64,000 nt of DNA from NCBI GenBank assembly GCA_030849065.1, contig JASAON010001619.1, positions 1-64,000 of the forward strand. The letters are read 5' to 3'. This document shows positions 1 through 10,050 of this stretch, one piece after another. Positions within the stretch are counted from its first letter, which is position 1; each line of letters begins with the position of its first letter. The position numbers and the translations under genes are program-made. Source of the stretch: Jaenimonas drosophilae (lineage: Eukaryota > Euglenozoa > Kinetoplastea > Trypanosomatida > Trypanosomatidae). The notes beneath the pieces were generated by a model, which saw only the letters and a list, made by a program, of their open reading frames with translations, made no database searches and was not told the DNA's origin.

Positions 1-1253
1 AGAGTGCTGTTTGTTGTTGCTGGTGTAGTGTCAGATGGAGGTGTGGTCGTGGACGTGTGGTTGGTGGTTTGAGGTTGTTGTTGGGCTACAATGAGTGGGT
101 GGGTGGCACCTTCTGCTGCGAGGATGGCTGCGGTGGTGGGTATCTCTTCAGAGTGGAAGGCGCTTGTGGAGTTGGGCAGGCTAAGTGGAGAGGTGCCCGT
201 GGGGGTCTTGGTGGCCGGTACGTTGGTGTGGGTGGTTGCCAGTGAATGTTTGGGTTGTGTGGCGAGTATGGTTGGTGCGATGGTGCCGTGGGAGTCGTCG
301 GTGAGAAGGTGCTCGAGGGTGAGATCATTGGCAGGTGGGGAGGTGATGTCGGAATCATCATGTGGTGGATGAGAAGGTGGGAGGGGTGTTTCTTCCTCAG
401 GGTCCTTGTTGCTGCGTTGGGGGAAGTTGGAGAGGCCCATGATACGTATACTTGTGGGATCATCGTGGAGGTCGCTGTGTGTGCGGGGGATTGGTACGTT
501 GCCGGAAGTTGGTGGTGGCGAGGGGGATGCAGTGGCTTGAGGATGATCTGGCTCTGGCCCGTACAGGCGTACGGCATAGGCGAGGATATCGGGGCCACGG
601 CCGGGATGGCGGCGGAGTTGGCGCTCTGCGCTGCCGGTGCGTGCGGGAACGTATGCGGCGTAGAGGCGCTCGAGACGTTGTTGGTAGTCCAGCTCCTCCT
701 CAGTGAGTGGGGCAGTGGAGGGCCGGCTGAGACGCGCCCGTTTCGAGCTGCGATGAGTGCGGCGGCTGTCGCGGGTAGTGGAGGGGCTCGGCTGGGCGGA
801 GGTGTTGCGGGAGTTGGCGCGGCTTGGGTGGAGTTCGTCGGTATACTTCATCACCACAGCGGCAAGAAGTGCCTCTTCTTGGCCGACGTTCTGTGCCATT
901 AATGCGTCCACCTTGTGTGCATGAGCGGGATCGTAGTGCTGATACATGGCATCGATGCGTTGGCGATACCAATCTGGATTCTTGGGTGGGGGAAGGGGTT
1001 CCCGCGGTGTGTGTTGGCGGCGCAACGGCACGGGTGATGGACTGACGCGGTGGGTTGATGGGCTGCGTGAAGAAGAGCGGCTTGGTCTCATCTCGTCGGT
1101 GTACTTCATGACGACGGCGGCGAGCAGAGCATCTTCGTGGCCCTCGTGGCGTTGCATCAACGCATCCACCTGCGGCTCCTTTGCTGGATCGAAGGCGTCA
1201 AAGAGGTGGTGAAGGCGTGTGCGGGTGTGCTCCCGAGACATCTCATGCGTCAT
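1..1253 (-). CDS. Repeat-module protein, 3' end beyond window
   Basis: The frame is open from an ATG at 1253 to the window edge, so the C-terminus is missing. An in-frame TAG lies upstream near 1312, followed by a pyrimidine-rich tract and an AG, which supports this start. The N-terminal 240 residues carry three spaced copies of a module of about 45 residues. Copies 1 and 2 (about residues 12-58 and 95-140) share FDxxDP or YxxYDP, VDALM and the segment LLAAVVMKYTDE. Copy 3 (about 185-230) is degenerate and ends in YGPEP. I recall this module shape (YDP, VD, G-E-E, KYGPEP) from many kinetoplastid hypothetical and cytoskeletal proteins. The rest is Pro/Thr/Ser-rich and probably disordered. Function unknown; the CDS call is firm because the repeats are conserved at protein level. 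Confidence 0.75.
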   Translation of the reverse strand, partial: MTHEMSREHTRTRLHHLFDAFDPAKEPQVDALMQRHEGHEDALLAAVVMKYTDEMRPSRSSSRSPSTHRVSPSPVPLRRQHTPREPLPPPKNPDWYRQRIDAMYQHYDPAHAHKVDALMAQNVGQEEALLAAVVMKYTDELHPSRANSRNTSAQPSPSTTRDSRRTHRSSKRARLSRPSTAPLTEEELDYQQRLERLYAAYVPARTGSAERQLRRHPGRGPDILAYAVRLYGPEPDHPQATASPSPPPTSGNVPIPRTHSDLHDDPTSIRIMGLSNFPQRSNKDPEEETPLPPSHPPHDDSDITSPPANDLTLEHLLTDDSHGTIAPTILATQPKHSLATTHTNVPATKTPTGTSPLSLPNSTSAFHSEEIPTTAAILAAEGATHPLIVAQQQPQTTNHTSTTTPPSDTTPATTNST

Positions 1254-1486
1254 GCTTCTACGGCCTCCACATCCAAAATGATGGGAGTGGAGGAGAAAGG
1301 GGGGGCTAGCCTAGAAGGGCAAGAAGAAGAGATGAGGCATAGAGGTGTTGTGGTGGTGGTGGTGATGTATCATGAAGAAGGTAGTGTTTTCTGCATCATT
1401 CACTGTGGCATGGCAGGACTCCCACATGTGTGTTGGAGGTGTTGCGGCGGTGTGTTGGTGTGTGTGTGTGTGGGACGGGAACTACT

Positions 1487-1771
1487 TCATGGCAGATACT
1501 CCACTGTTGGCTTAGCGGCGCCACCAGGAGCACACGAACATAGATGAAATGTGGCAGCGCGGTAGTGGCGGCCATCCTCCACATCAAAGGTGCCATCCTG
1601 ATTAACCGCAGCGATGATGAAGGCACCCGATTCATCCAACGGAGGAGAGGATCCCACGTGTGGGGGAACCTCCATGAGGATGGCTCCATCGCCAAAAGAG
1701 TGCTTCACATCGTAGCTCCCACTCCGCTCGGCGCGCGTTTTCTTGCCGTTCACGACGAAGGCGGAGGGCAT
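1487..1771 (-). CDS. Small conserved-looking protein, possibly Tudor/SH3-like
   Basis: A 94-residue protein. The frame stays open farther upstream to 2137, but that extension reads through a pyrimidine-rich tract (about 1800-1840 in reverse complement) and an AG that form an obvious splice acceptor, so I start at the ATG at 1771. The pattern GAFIIAAVNQDGTFDVEDG, with an earlier G-x-A-I-L-M-E-V strand, resembles the short beta-barrel alternation of Tudor/SH3-like domains. That is an inference from pattern only. There is no signal peptide or membrane segment. It sits between the 855-aa mitochondrial-type gene and the repeat-module gene. Function unknown. Confidence 0.6.
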   Translation of the reverse strand: MPSAFVVNGKKTRAERSGSYDVKHSFGDGAILMEVPPHVGSSPPLDESGAFIIAAVNQDGTFDVEDGRHYRAATFHLCSCAPGGAAKPTVEYLP

Positions 1772-1938
1772 CGGGCAAATGTTGCAAGACGCACCTGTGC
1801 TACCATAATGAAGAGGCAACAAGAAAAGGAGGAGATATAATCCTTCATACAGTACATGCACGAGTATGCTGATGTAGGTGCATGTGGTTATGATGGCGAT
1901 GTAGTTCTGTGATGGGGGAAACGATGAGGCACACCAGC

Positions 1939-1956
1939 CATCATCATCATCATCAT
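1939..1956. repeat. (CAT)6 microsatellite
   Basis: Six perfect CAT units in the spacer between the 855-aa and 94-aa genes. It is one of many CAT/GAT tracts in the left cluster. Confidence 0.9.
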
Positions 1957-1994
1957 TCGCTGGTTGTGGAGCACCACGCATGGAAAGATGTGCT

Positions 1995-4562
1995 CTAATC
2001 CGCTTCGTTCCCACGGATCCATGAAGACGCATGACGGCCAACATCCATGCGCAGAGAATCCAAGAATGACGTCTGTACCTCCACCCCCGCACGCATGAGG
2101 TGGGCAATGAGGAGGGCCTTCTCCTGCCCCGCCTCACGCGTGCGCCATGATGATGAAGAGACGTGCGTGCTGGCCAACTCCTCTGTTCGGGTCTGTAGTG
2201 CTGCCCCCAGTTGTTCCTTCATGCGCAGTCGCTCAGTCATGGGGGAGGAGAGGAGCTCCGCCATGGCGTTGAGCTCCGTCAACATGTGTGTGTTGGGGAT
2301 AGCCTCTCTCAGCACCTTCTGCAGCAGCTGTGTGGTGATGGAGAGTGCGCGGGAGTTCGTGGCAACGGTGGAGCTCCCGCCACCACCGCCGCCCATCAAG
2401 GGAGCTGCGGTGGTGGCCAATTCAATCCATCCGGTGGCGCTCAGCTGCGCCACCTCCACAAAGGCCGCCCGACAGCCCAAGCGTCGCGTGCAGAGAAGGA
2501 GGAAGAGCTGCTCCAGGGCGTGTAGATGGCGGCGACGGGCATGCGCTATGCGCAGAATGATGCGTTCGTGCTCCATCTGCACAGGACGACGATCGGGTGG
2601 TGATGAGGAAGAACTCACCTCGAGCATGAGGAGCCGCACAAAGATCTCCACCAATGCATCCGGCACATCAATATCTTCTCCACGTGACGAAGCCTTCATC
2701 AAGAAGGCGCCAACATGCGCAAGCGGTGGTGTGTTGTGGCTCAGTGTATCGGCCACGATGGCGGAGAGGGCGGAGGTCATGGGCGCCACTGCCGCCACGA
2801 CGTTGAGCTCCCCCAACACACACAAGAGATGCATCCCACTGGAAAGGGAGAGGTCTGCCGTGTGATGGCGCACAAAGGCGAGGACCTCCTGCAAACCATG
2901 AGCGGCGCTGTTGGCGTGATCGAGCACCGCTGCACCGCCGCGACGCAATGTGCGTGCCGCGGCGTGCAAGAACTCCACGCATGCATCCATCATCTTGGCC
3001 GGCTGGCCATTCCATCCATGTTGCCACGCCAGAGGATAGCGAGCCATCTCCTTCTCCACACGATCAACGCACATGAGCACATCCGCATCATCCAGCACAT
3101 TGGCCACGGTACACCGCGCAGGAAAAGAGCGCAGCATCGATGCAGCAAACACCATGGACCACAACTCCGCGCCAATCATCTCACTTCCTCCGTTGGCCAA
3201 CCGGTGATCCATCAATTTTGTGAGCGCCGACACCATCTGCGCGACAGCCTCTGGCTCCACATCGCCACGTGGATGATGCTGCGCAACGGCGTTGAGGTGC
3301 AGCGCGAGGACCTCCACGCAGGAGGAAAAACAGCCAGACTGTATCACGGCGGATGGTGTGGTATCGATGCAGAGTTGGTGAAGCAGTGCTCTCCACAGCA
3401 CCAACATGGACGATGATGATGATGATGATGATGCATGTTGTGGGGGCCTGCGCGCAGAGACATGTTCTTGTGGCTTCGGTAGTAACATGGCCAGTGAATT
3501 CATGTGCTTCTGCTCCACGAGAGAGCGCAAGAACTGGATGATGATATTTGGTGGCACCGCATGCAGATCCTCCAGCTTGTGTGTGGCGGCATCGAGCACA
3601 CCAGAAGCCTCCTTTGATGGACGCTGCACATCCTCACCCACATCATCACCAACACGCTCCGCCTTCCATCGATCCACGAGGTAGCTCAGCATGGTTGCGA
3701 GCGGCATGGATTGCGTGTGAATGAGCATCGGCAGCTCCAGCGGAGGAGGAGCTCCATCCGTCTCATCATCAACGAAGCATTCCTGCTTCTCCACGTGGCA
3801 CAAGTGGCACATGCGCATCAACGCCGTCTGTGTTGAGCCCTCTGCCGTTGGCGGGGGTGGTGCCATGCGCAACGCCTGCTCCAGCGTCTTGTGCGAGCGT
3901 GCATCCATGCCGTCATGAAGATCCGCACAACGGCGGCAGAGATTCGCCCACAGCGCTGTTCTCCACAAGTGAAGTGCTGAGGTGGACCAGAGAAGCAGCG
4001 CAGCATCGCTCGCGGTCAGCGCACGAAGGTGGTGCAGAAGACCTGCGCAGAGCTCCTCCAGAAAGGGGGAGGTGATGGTGGTTGCTCCGCTCGCATCCGC
4101 CGTTAGCTTCATCATTGTTGCCACCACCGCATCGGGGCAGCCTTTGGCCAAGGCGTGCATCGCCATCACCCGCTCGCGTGGCCTCCATCGAATCATGGCG
4201 CCACTCACGAAGCGTTGATGCAATTCCTGAAGTAGGCCCACGCGCACCTCCTCCTCCACAACAACATAAGACGTGGATCTCAGCACCATCAAAATACGCT
4301 TGACGCAGCGATCATTCAGAGTTATGCGCTCATCCATGTGCTGCATGTGTTGGTGCAGCAGAGAAAAGAGCTCCACGGCGTGAAGACTAAGCCCACCCAC
4401 CTCTCCACGGCCCAACAACGCCAAGGAGCTCGAGCACATGCACAGCTGCTCGACCAGCACATCGTTGTGCTTGTTGTTGTTGTTGGTCTTGGTGTGGAGG
4501 GATGAAGAAGTGGCGGGGAGTCTGAAAACCCTCACCGCCCGCTGCGCTATCTTTGGCAGCAT
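1995..4562 (-). CDS. Large protein with mitochondrial-like N-terminus, helical repeat-like
   Basis: An 855-residue protein starting at the ATG at 4562. The acceptor is exemplary: a TC-rich tract with a ten-base T run, then TTAG, and the ATG three bases later. The N-terminus (MLPKIAQRAVRVFRLPATSS) is basic and hydroxylated with no acids, like a mitochondrial presequence. The body is almost entirely Leu/Ala-rich helices. Segments such as DAALLLWSTSALHLW recall the helical repeats of FASTK/OPR-type organelle RNA proteins, but I see no C-terminal RAP domain. A run of Ser (TCA codons, about 3411-3432) comes from a GAT microsatellite inside the gene. I infer a mitochondrial RNA- or ribosome-associated role weakly; family not recognised. 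Confidence 0.75.
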   Translation of the reverse strand: MLPKIAQRAVRVFRLPATSSSLHTKTNNNNKHNDVLVEQLCMCSSSLALLGRGEVGGLSLHAVELFSLLHQHMQHMDERITLNDRCVKRILMVLRSTSYVVVEEEVRVGLLQELHQRFVSGAMIRWRPRERVMAMHALAKGCPDAVVATMMKLTADASGATTITSPFLEELCAGLLHHLRALTASDAALLLWSTSALHLWRTALWANLCRRCADLHDGMDARSHKTLEQALRMAPPPPTAEGSTQTALMRMCHLCHVEKQECFVDDETDGAPPPLELPMLIHTQSMPLATMLSYLVDRWKAERVGDDVGEDVQRPSKEASGVLDAATHKLEDLHAVPPNIIIQFLRSLVEQKHMNSLAMLLPKPQEHVSARRPPQHASSSSSSSSMLVLWRALLHQLCIDTTPSAVIQSGCFSSCVEVLALHLNAVAQHHPRGDVEPEAVAQMVSALTKLMDHRLANGGSEMIGAELWSMVFAASMLRSFPARCTVANVLDDADVLMCVDRVEKEMARYPLAWQHGWNGQPAKMMDACVEFLHAAARTLRRGGAAVLDHANSAAHGLQEVLAFVRHHTADLSLSSGMHLLCVLGELNVVAAVAPMTSALSAIVADTLSHNTPPLAHVGAFLMKASSRGEDIDVPDALVEIFVRLLMLEVSSSSSPPDRRPVQMEHERIILRIAHARRRHLHALEQLFLLLCTRRLGCRAAFVEVAQLSATGWIELATTAAPLMGGGGGGSSTVATNSRALSITTQLLQKVLREAIPNTHMLTELNAMAELLSSPMTERLRMKEQLGAALQTRTEELASTHVSSSSWRTREAGQEKALLIAHLMRAGVEVQTSFLDSLRMDVGRHASSWIRGNEAD

Positions 4563-4741
4563 TCACTAATCCAAAAAAAAAGAAGATGAAAGAAAAGTTG
4601 ATGATCCGCATCATCACGCACAACAACAATAACAGCAACAACATTGTTGTTGAGGTGTTTTCGTTGTGATGGGTAGTGAGGTGAAACTACATGACGGACA
4701 TGGAACTCCATGAAAAACAAAAGCAGTATTCTTTACGTCGG

Positions 4742-4768
4742 CATCATCATCATCATCATCATCATCAT
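4742..4768. repeat. (CAT)9 microsatellite
   Basis: Nine perfect CAT units in the spacer between the kelch gene stop (4824) and the 855-aa gene start (4562). On the transcribed strand it reads ATG repeats, placed in the 3' UTR of the kelch gene. Confidence 0.9.
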
Positions 4769-4823
4769 CACGTGTGTGCGATGATCTTCTTGTTGTTGTT
4801 GGGTGGCCTTGTTCTTGGATGCG

Positions 4824-6599
4824 TCAGCGATCAACGAGCGCATCGAGTGGCAGATAATCGCGCAGCATCTGGCGTGCGCGGGGAGGGAGCCAGACATACT
4901 GTGCTGGCACATGTGGTGGTACGGCAGAGGTGGGGGAGGAGTTGTTGTTGTTGGTGTGGCCGTGTACGCTCTGTTCGAGGGAGGAGGAGGTGGACGTGGT
5001 GAGGCGTGGAGGGGGGCAAATGATGGCAGCGGTGAGCCAGCGGCAGAGGCCATCACGCAACGAAACGTGAATGGATGCGGCTCCACCCAACCGGCATCGA
5101 TACAGCGCTGCGCTGTACGTCGTCTGTGGCAGCAATCCGCCATGCGTCAGTCCTTCACGCTCACCGCCAAATAAATAAAGCGTGCGATGCAACAACACCG
5201 CGCTGCATCCGCTGCGTGCACGTGGTCGGCCTACATCAACGAGAACGCGACCATCATCATCTTCATCCTTCTCAAATTCATCATCATCGTCATTTGCTTT
5301 GTACGTGTTGGTGCGTTGATGCTGATGGATGGGAAGCCATCGGGCGTAGAGGGGAGATGTTGTCGTTGTGGTTGTGGAGGATGAGGATGGAGGTGTGATG
5401 AGCTCCATCTGCCAATAATCTCGCCGGTAGTACGTTTCTCCGTGCATGTGCGCATCTCCTCCGTATAGATAGATGCGGCCGTCGAGCTCATCAACTACCA
5501 TCGAGGCCGCATTGCGTATCACCGGCCACGTACACCCCGCAAGACGTGGAATGCCTGGCTGCAAAGAAACCTGCGACCACATCTCCGTTGCCATGTGCAG
5601 GCAGTAGAGCTCGTTGCTGTACTCAAACATAAGAATATCTGCCCGGTACCCGCCAAAGACGAGGAGCCGCGCATCATCCTTCTCTGCGTGGTGCAACACA
5701 GAGCTGTGGCCAGCGAGCGGAGGTGGCTGAAGGGGGGATCTCCTCCCAACCACTCGCCACCGACTTCCATCCATCTCTTCCTCGACCTCCACTTCTTCTT
5801 CATCATCATCATCATCATCGTGCATCCTTCGAAGAGCACGGTGGCGGCTTCTGAAATCAGTGCGATGGCGCCATCCAAATTCATCACCAACCACATCACA
5901 ACTCCCACGATTCGCAGCATCTGCATCAACGTGGCGTGTGGCCTTTTTCAACGTCATGGCCCACACACGTGCATCGCTTGTGTTTGGCTCACCCAGAACC
6001 ACAAACATCTCTCCGCGGTGAATGTGTGAGGTGTGCAGGCGTCTGCCGCCCGGCCCGAAGGGCTCTCGTGGCGCCTCACCCAAGGACCTCCACCGCCACG
6101 TACGCAGCGAGAGCATCTGCACGTCACAGAACATTGAAATGTGATGGACGTCTTGTCCGCCGTAGATGATCAAACAATCTCCATCCACCACAGCACTGTG
6201 GCCGAGACGTGGGGCGATGGTGGAGGAGGTGTGTTGGATAGCCATATCTCGCCATGTGGAGCTCACCACATCGAAGACGAAGAGACGATTGCTGATTTGC
6301 TTCGCAGAGCCTCCGCCGAACAACAAGAGGAAGCGGCCATCAAAGACGGTCATGGAGTGGCAGCAACCTGCGGGCGGAACAAGTGAAGATGGCGCTGATA
6401 ATTCTGCACGTGTGGAGGAGGTACTTCTTTGCCACGTTGTAAATCGAGCAAAGTTGGGTGAAGTGAAAAACGAAGGCGTTGATGCATCATCGCCGCCAAT
6501 GTTGCGTGGCTGCAGGCGTACTTTGGCCCATACGAAAGGTGCCGCATGCTCATGATGATGAGGAGCGGGTGATGGGCTCACTGAGCGGCAGGGGTGCAT
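4824..6599 (-). CDS. Kelch-repeat protein
   Basis: A 591-residue protein. The start is the ATG at 6599, immediately after a TG-dinucleotide tract ending in TAG; a longer frame to 6623 would only translate that tract. About five kelch blades are visible from the paired Gly followed by Tyr/Trp spacing: LLLFGGGSAKQ with WRDM, LIIYGGQDVHH with WRWRSL, LLVFGGYRADI with MWSQV, IYLYGGDAHMH and LYLFGGEREGL. This indicates a beta-propeller interaction protein. Two acidic Asp/Glu runs (about residues 255-275 and 440-455) interrupt the propeller, the first encoded by a CAT microsatellite. The C-terminus carries short Thr/Ser and Asn runs. Kelch proteins are scaffolds; no partner domain (BTB, F-box) is visible. 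Confidence 0.88.
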   Translation of the reverse strand: MHPCRSVSPSPAPHHHEHAAPFVWAKVRLQPRNIGGDDASTPSFFTSPNFARFTTWQRSTSSTRAELSAPSSLVPPAGCCHSMTVFDGRFLLLFGGGSAKQISNRLFVFDVVSSTWRDMAIQHTSSTIAPRLGHSAVVDGDCLIIYGGQDVHHISMFCDVQMLSLRTWRWRSLGEAPREPFGPGGRRLHTSHIHRGEMFVVLGEPNTSDARVWAMTLKKATRHVDADAANRGSCDVVGDEFGWRHRTDFRSRHRALRRMHDDDDDDEEEVEVEEEMDGSRWRVVGRRSPLQPPPLAGHSSVLHHAEKDDARLLVFGGYRADILMFEYSNELYCLHMATEMWSQVSLQPGIPRLAGCTWPVIRNAASMVVDELDGRIYLYGGDAHMHGETYYRRDYWQMELITPPSSSSTTTTTTSPLYARWLPIHQHQRTNTYKANDDDDEFEKDEDDDGRVLVDVGRPRARSGCSAVLLHRTLYLFGGEREGLTHGGLLPQTTYSAALYRCRLGGAASIHVSLRDGLCRWLTAAIICPPPRLTTSTSSSLEQSVHGHTNNNNSSPTSAVPPHVPAQYVWLPPRARQMLRDYLPLDALVDR

Positions 6600-6905
6600 C
6601 CTGCTACACACACACACACACACACACCAGCCTACGTTCTATCAATCTCTATCTATCCAGGTATGATGAAGACCTTCTCTTGTACGCTGTGTATATGATA
6701 CTCCGACAGGCTCACACAACTTTTGGTTGTGGCGTTGTTGGAGGGGGATAGCGCTACGTTGTTGTGGTGGGGTGAAAAATGAAAAAGAGGATCAAATCAT
6801 CATCATCATCATCATCATCACGCATCATCATCATCATCACGCATACACACGTGAGTTGTGCCTTCAATGGACGCACATACTGTGGAGTCATGAGCTCTGT
6901 TCTTG
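6600..6905. other. Intergenic spacer with TG tract and CAT repeats
   Basis: This spacer lies between the 980-aa gene stop (6906) and the kelch start. It holds two CAT-type tracts (about 6796-6820 and 6823-6839) and the AC/TG tract at about 6604-6626 that ends in the kelch splice acceptor. I see no gene. Confidence 0.7.
6604..6626 (-). promoter_or_regulatory. Trans-splice acceptor formed by a TG microsatellite
   Basis: On the minus strand an uninterrupted TG dinucleotide run ends in TAG, and the kelch ATG (6599) follows within a few bases. There is no conventional pyrimidine tract directly before this AG; T-rich sequence lies farther upstream at about 6630-6700. It decides the start of the kelch gene. 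Confidence 0.6.
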
Positions 6906-9848
6906 CTAGATGCCCGCGTACTTCATGATTATCGATGAGCGCTCATGGCAATCAATGGCACCGCGCAGTTGGGCAAGAAGGTGGCCATGACGCATCTCTG
7001 CCATGTTCTCGGCGAGCAACACACATTCACCCAACACTCCAAGATCATCGCGCAGCTGTTGCTGCACATCTGCCATATCATCATCATCATCATCATCTGC
7101 TCTGCTCGTTGCAGACGACCACACCTCCGGTGATGAGCGCATCTCCATCCATCGATCCAACGCCAACACCAACATCTTCAGCCACACATCCAACATCGCC
7201 ACGGATGCCTTCGCACACGTTTCATATAGCACCCGCGCACAACACACAACGATGGCCAACCGCCTCAGTCCATCTCCACCCATGGAGTAGCTGCCACAGG
7301 GCTGCAATAATCCACGCAGCATCTCCACGAGCTCCAGTGCGGTGGTGTGTGTGTGGCGCGACGGCGCACAAACAACGTACACCGCCGCCCATGTGCAGGC
7401 CTCCTCATGCATCACCACATGGAGCTCACTGGTGGCAATCTCCGCCAGCGATGTGTTGGCCCAACTAAGACGCCAATGTTGCAAAAGAAGCTCTCCGCGC
7501 TGCACAACATCATCCACGACGTTAATCAAGCACATCAGCATGATATGTGGCAAAGGTGGCTGGGTGGAGGTACATTGATGCAGCACTCCCCGCAGCTCAT
7601 CCATGTAGGCTTGATGTGCAGCTCCCATCATCATCACGGAAGAGATGTGGGCCCGTACCTTCAGCATCATTCGATGTGCCGCGACCTTGATGAAGCGCTC
7701 TGCCACGCAACACACATCTTCCGCCTTCGATAGCTCCAAAAATGCGTGAAGATGTTGCACGGAGAGGCAGGACGCCAACTCCACACGCGTACGTGCATCA
7801 AGACGATGCACGTCACCGCCCAACATGCTGGGACTGATGAGGCATGCCTCGCTCTGATCGGCAAGACGGCACAAGGCGGAGGTGCAGCGCCATCGTGGCT
7901 CCAGTGGAGAGGGCGGGAGCTGGCGCATCACCAACTCAACGCCAACTGCAGCGACGGAAGCACCACACACACCATCGCCCACCGATGATGATGATTGTTG
8001 TTGCTGTGGCAGATCCATCATGGTGATGGCATCGAGGAGATGAGGTGCTGCGATGCGTGCCGCTGCTTCTACATGCATGTGTGGGAGCATCTCCATCAAT
8101 CTGCCCCACAGCATCATCATCACATGCTGCCGTTCCTCCGCACCCCATCCTGATTCATGGTGCGTAAATCGCCGAACCACCACAGGCAGCCACATGGACT
8201 GCCGGCACAACGGCATCAAGCTCATCTGCATCATCGCCTGCAACGCGTAGGCGGGTGAGGTGGCCAACAACATCAGCACACCATCTCCGGAGGTGGCAAG
8301 ACGCACCACATCTTCTGGAACACCGCCCAGAATTTGAAGGATGCGTTCGTAAGTTGCGAACAGCGCCAACACCTCATCATCATAGGTGATGCCAAAGTCC
8401 TCCTCCGACAACTCCGCTCGCTCCAGTGCGTAGGTCGATGCAGGTGAGAGACGGTGATGCACGTGTTGGCAATCCATCGCATCCATGTGCGCCACATGCA
8501 GCAACCGTGTGGCCATGGCGATGGCGCACTGTTGGAGATACTCACGAAGACGTTCGAGGGCCAACATCTTGTGCTGATTGGAAGCGACGAGCTCATTCAT
8601 CATCTCTGCAAAGTCCTCCGCATCATCACTGGGTTCCATGGTTGGCAGTGGCGCGGGCTGCAGCACCTGCGTGAGGGCGGCCACTCCCTCGCACACATAC
8701 AACACCGCCTCCGATGTTGTAGATGGATTGCGAAGATGATCAACCAAACGTGCGGCGGCTGATGCCATGCACATAAAGATAGAGCTCTCCGTTGAGCAAT
8801 CCATCACAACTGACTCCGCCGCCACCTCCAGGGCGGTGGCGATGATCTTCGCCTCCACCACACACACATCCTCTGCCGATGATGCGTCTATGTTGTTGTT
8901 GTTGCGATGAATAAGTGCCATCAGCACAGGAGTGATGAGTGCCTCCACGCACTCATCCACGAAGGTGATGCATCGAAACACACTACAGATTGCCTCCACC
9001 ACAATGGACGGGCAGCTGTCGGAAGATGATGATGAAGATGAAGATGTAATGAACCGCGTCAGTGCGGTGATGCAGCGCTGCCACACAAGACTCTGCGGCA
9101 GCTCCTCCCAAAAGAGCGGCGCGACGCACTGCGCCTCATCCAATCCTGCCGCCGATAAAAAGTGAGCCCCGCGCTCCAGCGTCTCGACGGCAAGCATCCA
9201 TGACGATGATGATGAATGTTGCTGTTCCAACGACAACAAGGCCGTTGTTTCGTCGAGCATCATCTTCATGTTTTGCTGTAGTTGCTTCTTCGTGTGGGCG
9301 CGACGAATGGGGCCAAAGGCAATCTTGCGGTCGCTAAGCACCTCCACAAGATGAATGATGAGGTGGCAGCACAACACGTGTGGCAGAGAGGCTGAGATGG
9401 ATGAACGCACCACATTGATGCCATCTGCAATGTTGTCATAGCACAAAATCATCAAGCTCGCGACGCACTTGGTCAGTTGCTGCACCATCACCTGCACCGC
9501 ACCGCCCTCTTCAACACGCATCACCAAGATACTCAACATGCTGATGTAGTCGGCGAGCAGCTCATCCATCCGTACTGGTCGCTGCTCAATTGGTTGTGCC
9601 ATGGTGGGAGGAACCAAACGCACCGCCCACACTTGATTCATCACGGCAACAAAAGCGGTGATGGAGGTGATGGGTGCAGATGCGGGCGTTGGCTGCAATA
9701 GCCAGCGCAGCAGAGATGGTGCGAAGGAATCCATGAGATCAACCTGAGCTCCGTTCATGTTGCATCGCATGTGTTGATGGAGAAGAGTGGCGGAGGTGGT
9801 ATCGCCGAGCTCCACGAAACGGCGCGCAGCAGCAGCGGCGTCCTCCAT
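6906..9848 (-). CDS. Large helical-repeat-like protein (ARM/HEAT-type, unassigned)
   Basis: A 980-residue protein from the ATG at 9848, preceded by a TC-rich acceptor ending CCAG and CAG. It is acidic to neutral, Leu/Met/Ala-rich and predicted almost all helical. There are no catalytic motifs, signal peptide or clear membrane spans. The general look (many amphipathic helices of 15-20 residues, as in QHLHAFLELSKAEDVCCVAE) fits an ARM/HEAT solenoid such as an importin/exportin-like or scaffold protein, but I cannot name a family. Low-complexity insertions come from trinucleotide repeats: Ser runs near residues 215 and 270, and an Asp run near residue 925. Confidence 0.7.
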   Translation of the reverse strand: MEDAAAAARRFVELGDTTSATLLHQHMRCNMNGAQVDLMDSFAPSLLRWLLQPTPASAPITSITAFVAVMNQVWAVRLVPPTMAQPIEQRPVRMDELLADYISMLSILVMRVEEGGAVQVMVQQLTKCVASLMILCYDNIADGINVVRSSISASLPHVLCCHLIIHLVEVLSDRKIAFGPIRRAHTKKQLQQNMKMMLDETTALLSLEQQHSSSSSWMLAVETLERGAHFLSAAGLDEAQCVAPLFWEELPQSLVWQRCITALTRFITSSSSSSSSDSCPSIVVEAICSVFRCITFVDECVEALITPVLMALIHRNNNNIDASSAEDVCVVEAKIIATALEVAAESVVMDCSTESSIFMCMASAAARLVDHLRNPSTTSEAVLYVCEGVAALTQVLQPAPLPTMEPSDDAEDFAEMMNELVASNQHKMLALERLREYLQQCAIAMATRLLHVAHMDAMDCQHVHHRLSPASTYALERAELSEEDFGITYDDEVLALFATYERILQILGGVPEDVVRLATSGDGVLMLLATSPAYALQAMMQMSLMPLCRQSMWLPVVVRRFTHHESGWGAEERQHVMMMLWGRLMEMLPHMHVEAAARIAAPHLLDAITMMDLPQQQQSSSSVGDGVCGASVAAVGVELVMRQLPPSPLEPRWRCTSALCRLADQSEACLISPSMLGGDVHRLDARTRVELASCLSVQHLHAFLELSKAEDVCCVAERFIKVAAHRMMLKVRAHISSVMMMGAAHQAYMDELRGVLHQCTSTQPPLPHIMLMCLINVVDDVVQRGELLLQHWRLSWANTSLAEIATSELHVVMHEEACTWAAVYVVCAPSRHTHTTALELVEMLRGLLQPCGSYSMGGDGLRRLAIVVCCARVLYETCAKASVAMLDVWLKMLVLALDRWMEMRSSPEVWSSATSRADDDDDDDMADVQQQLRDDLGVLGECVLLAENMAEMRHGHLLAQLRGAIDCHERSSIIMKYAGI

Positions 9849-10049
9849 GGCCTCTGTGCGTCGCCTGGAGAATCACTAAAGATGAGTTAGAGATGAAGAA
9901 CAAGAAAAAGTGGCGTTGTTGTTGTTGCTCACAGATCTCCACACAGACAGGCACACACACTCCCGACGTAGAGATGATTGTTGTTTCTGCAAATGCTGTA
10001 TTGAATGCTCATGAAGAGGTACGTACGTCCTACGTACATCACATGCACA

Positions 10050-10050
<1 letters not shown>

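Noticed and set aside
1772..2137. N-terminal extension of the 94-aa gene
   Set aside because: It reads through a pyrimidine tract and AG acceptor and overlaps the end of the 855-aa gene; the hydrophobic stretch is translated UTR.
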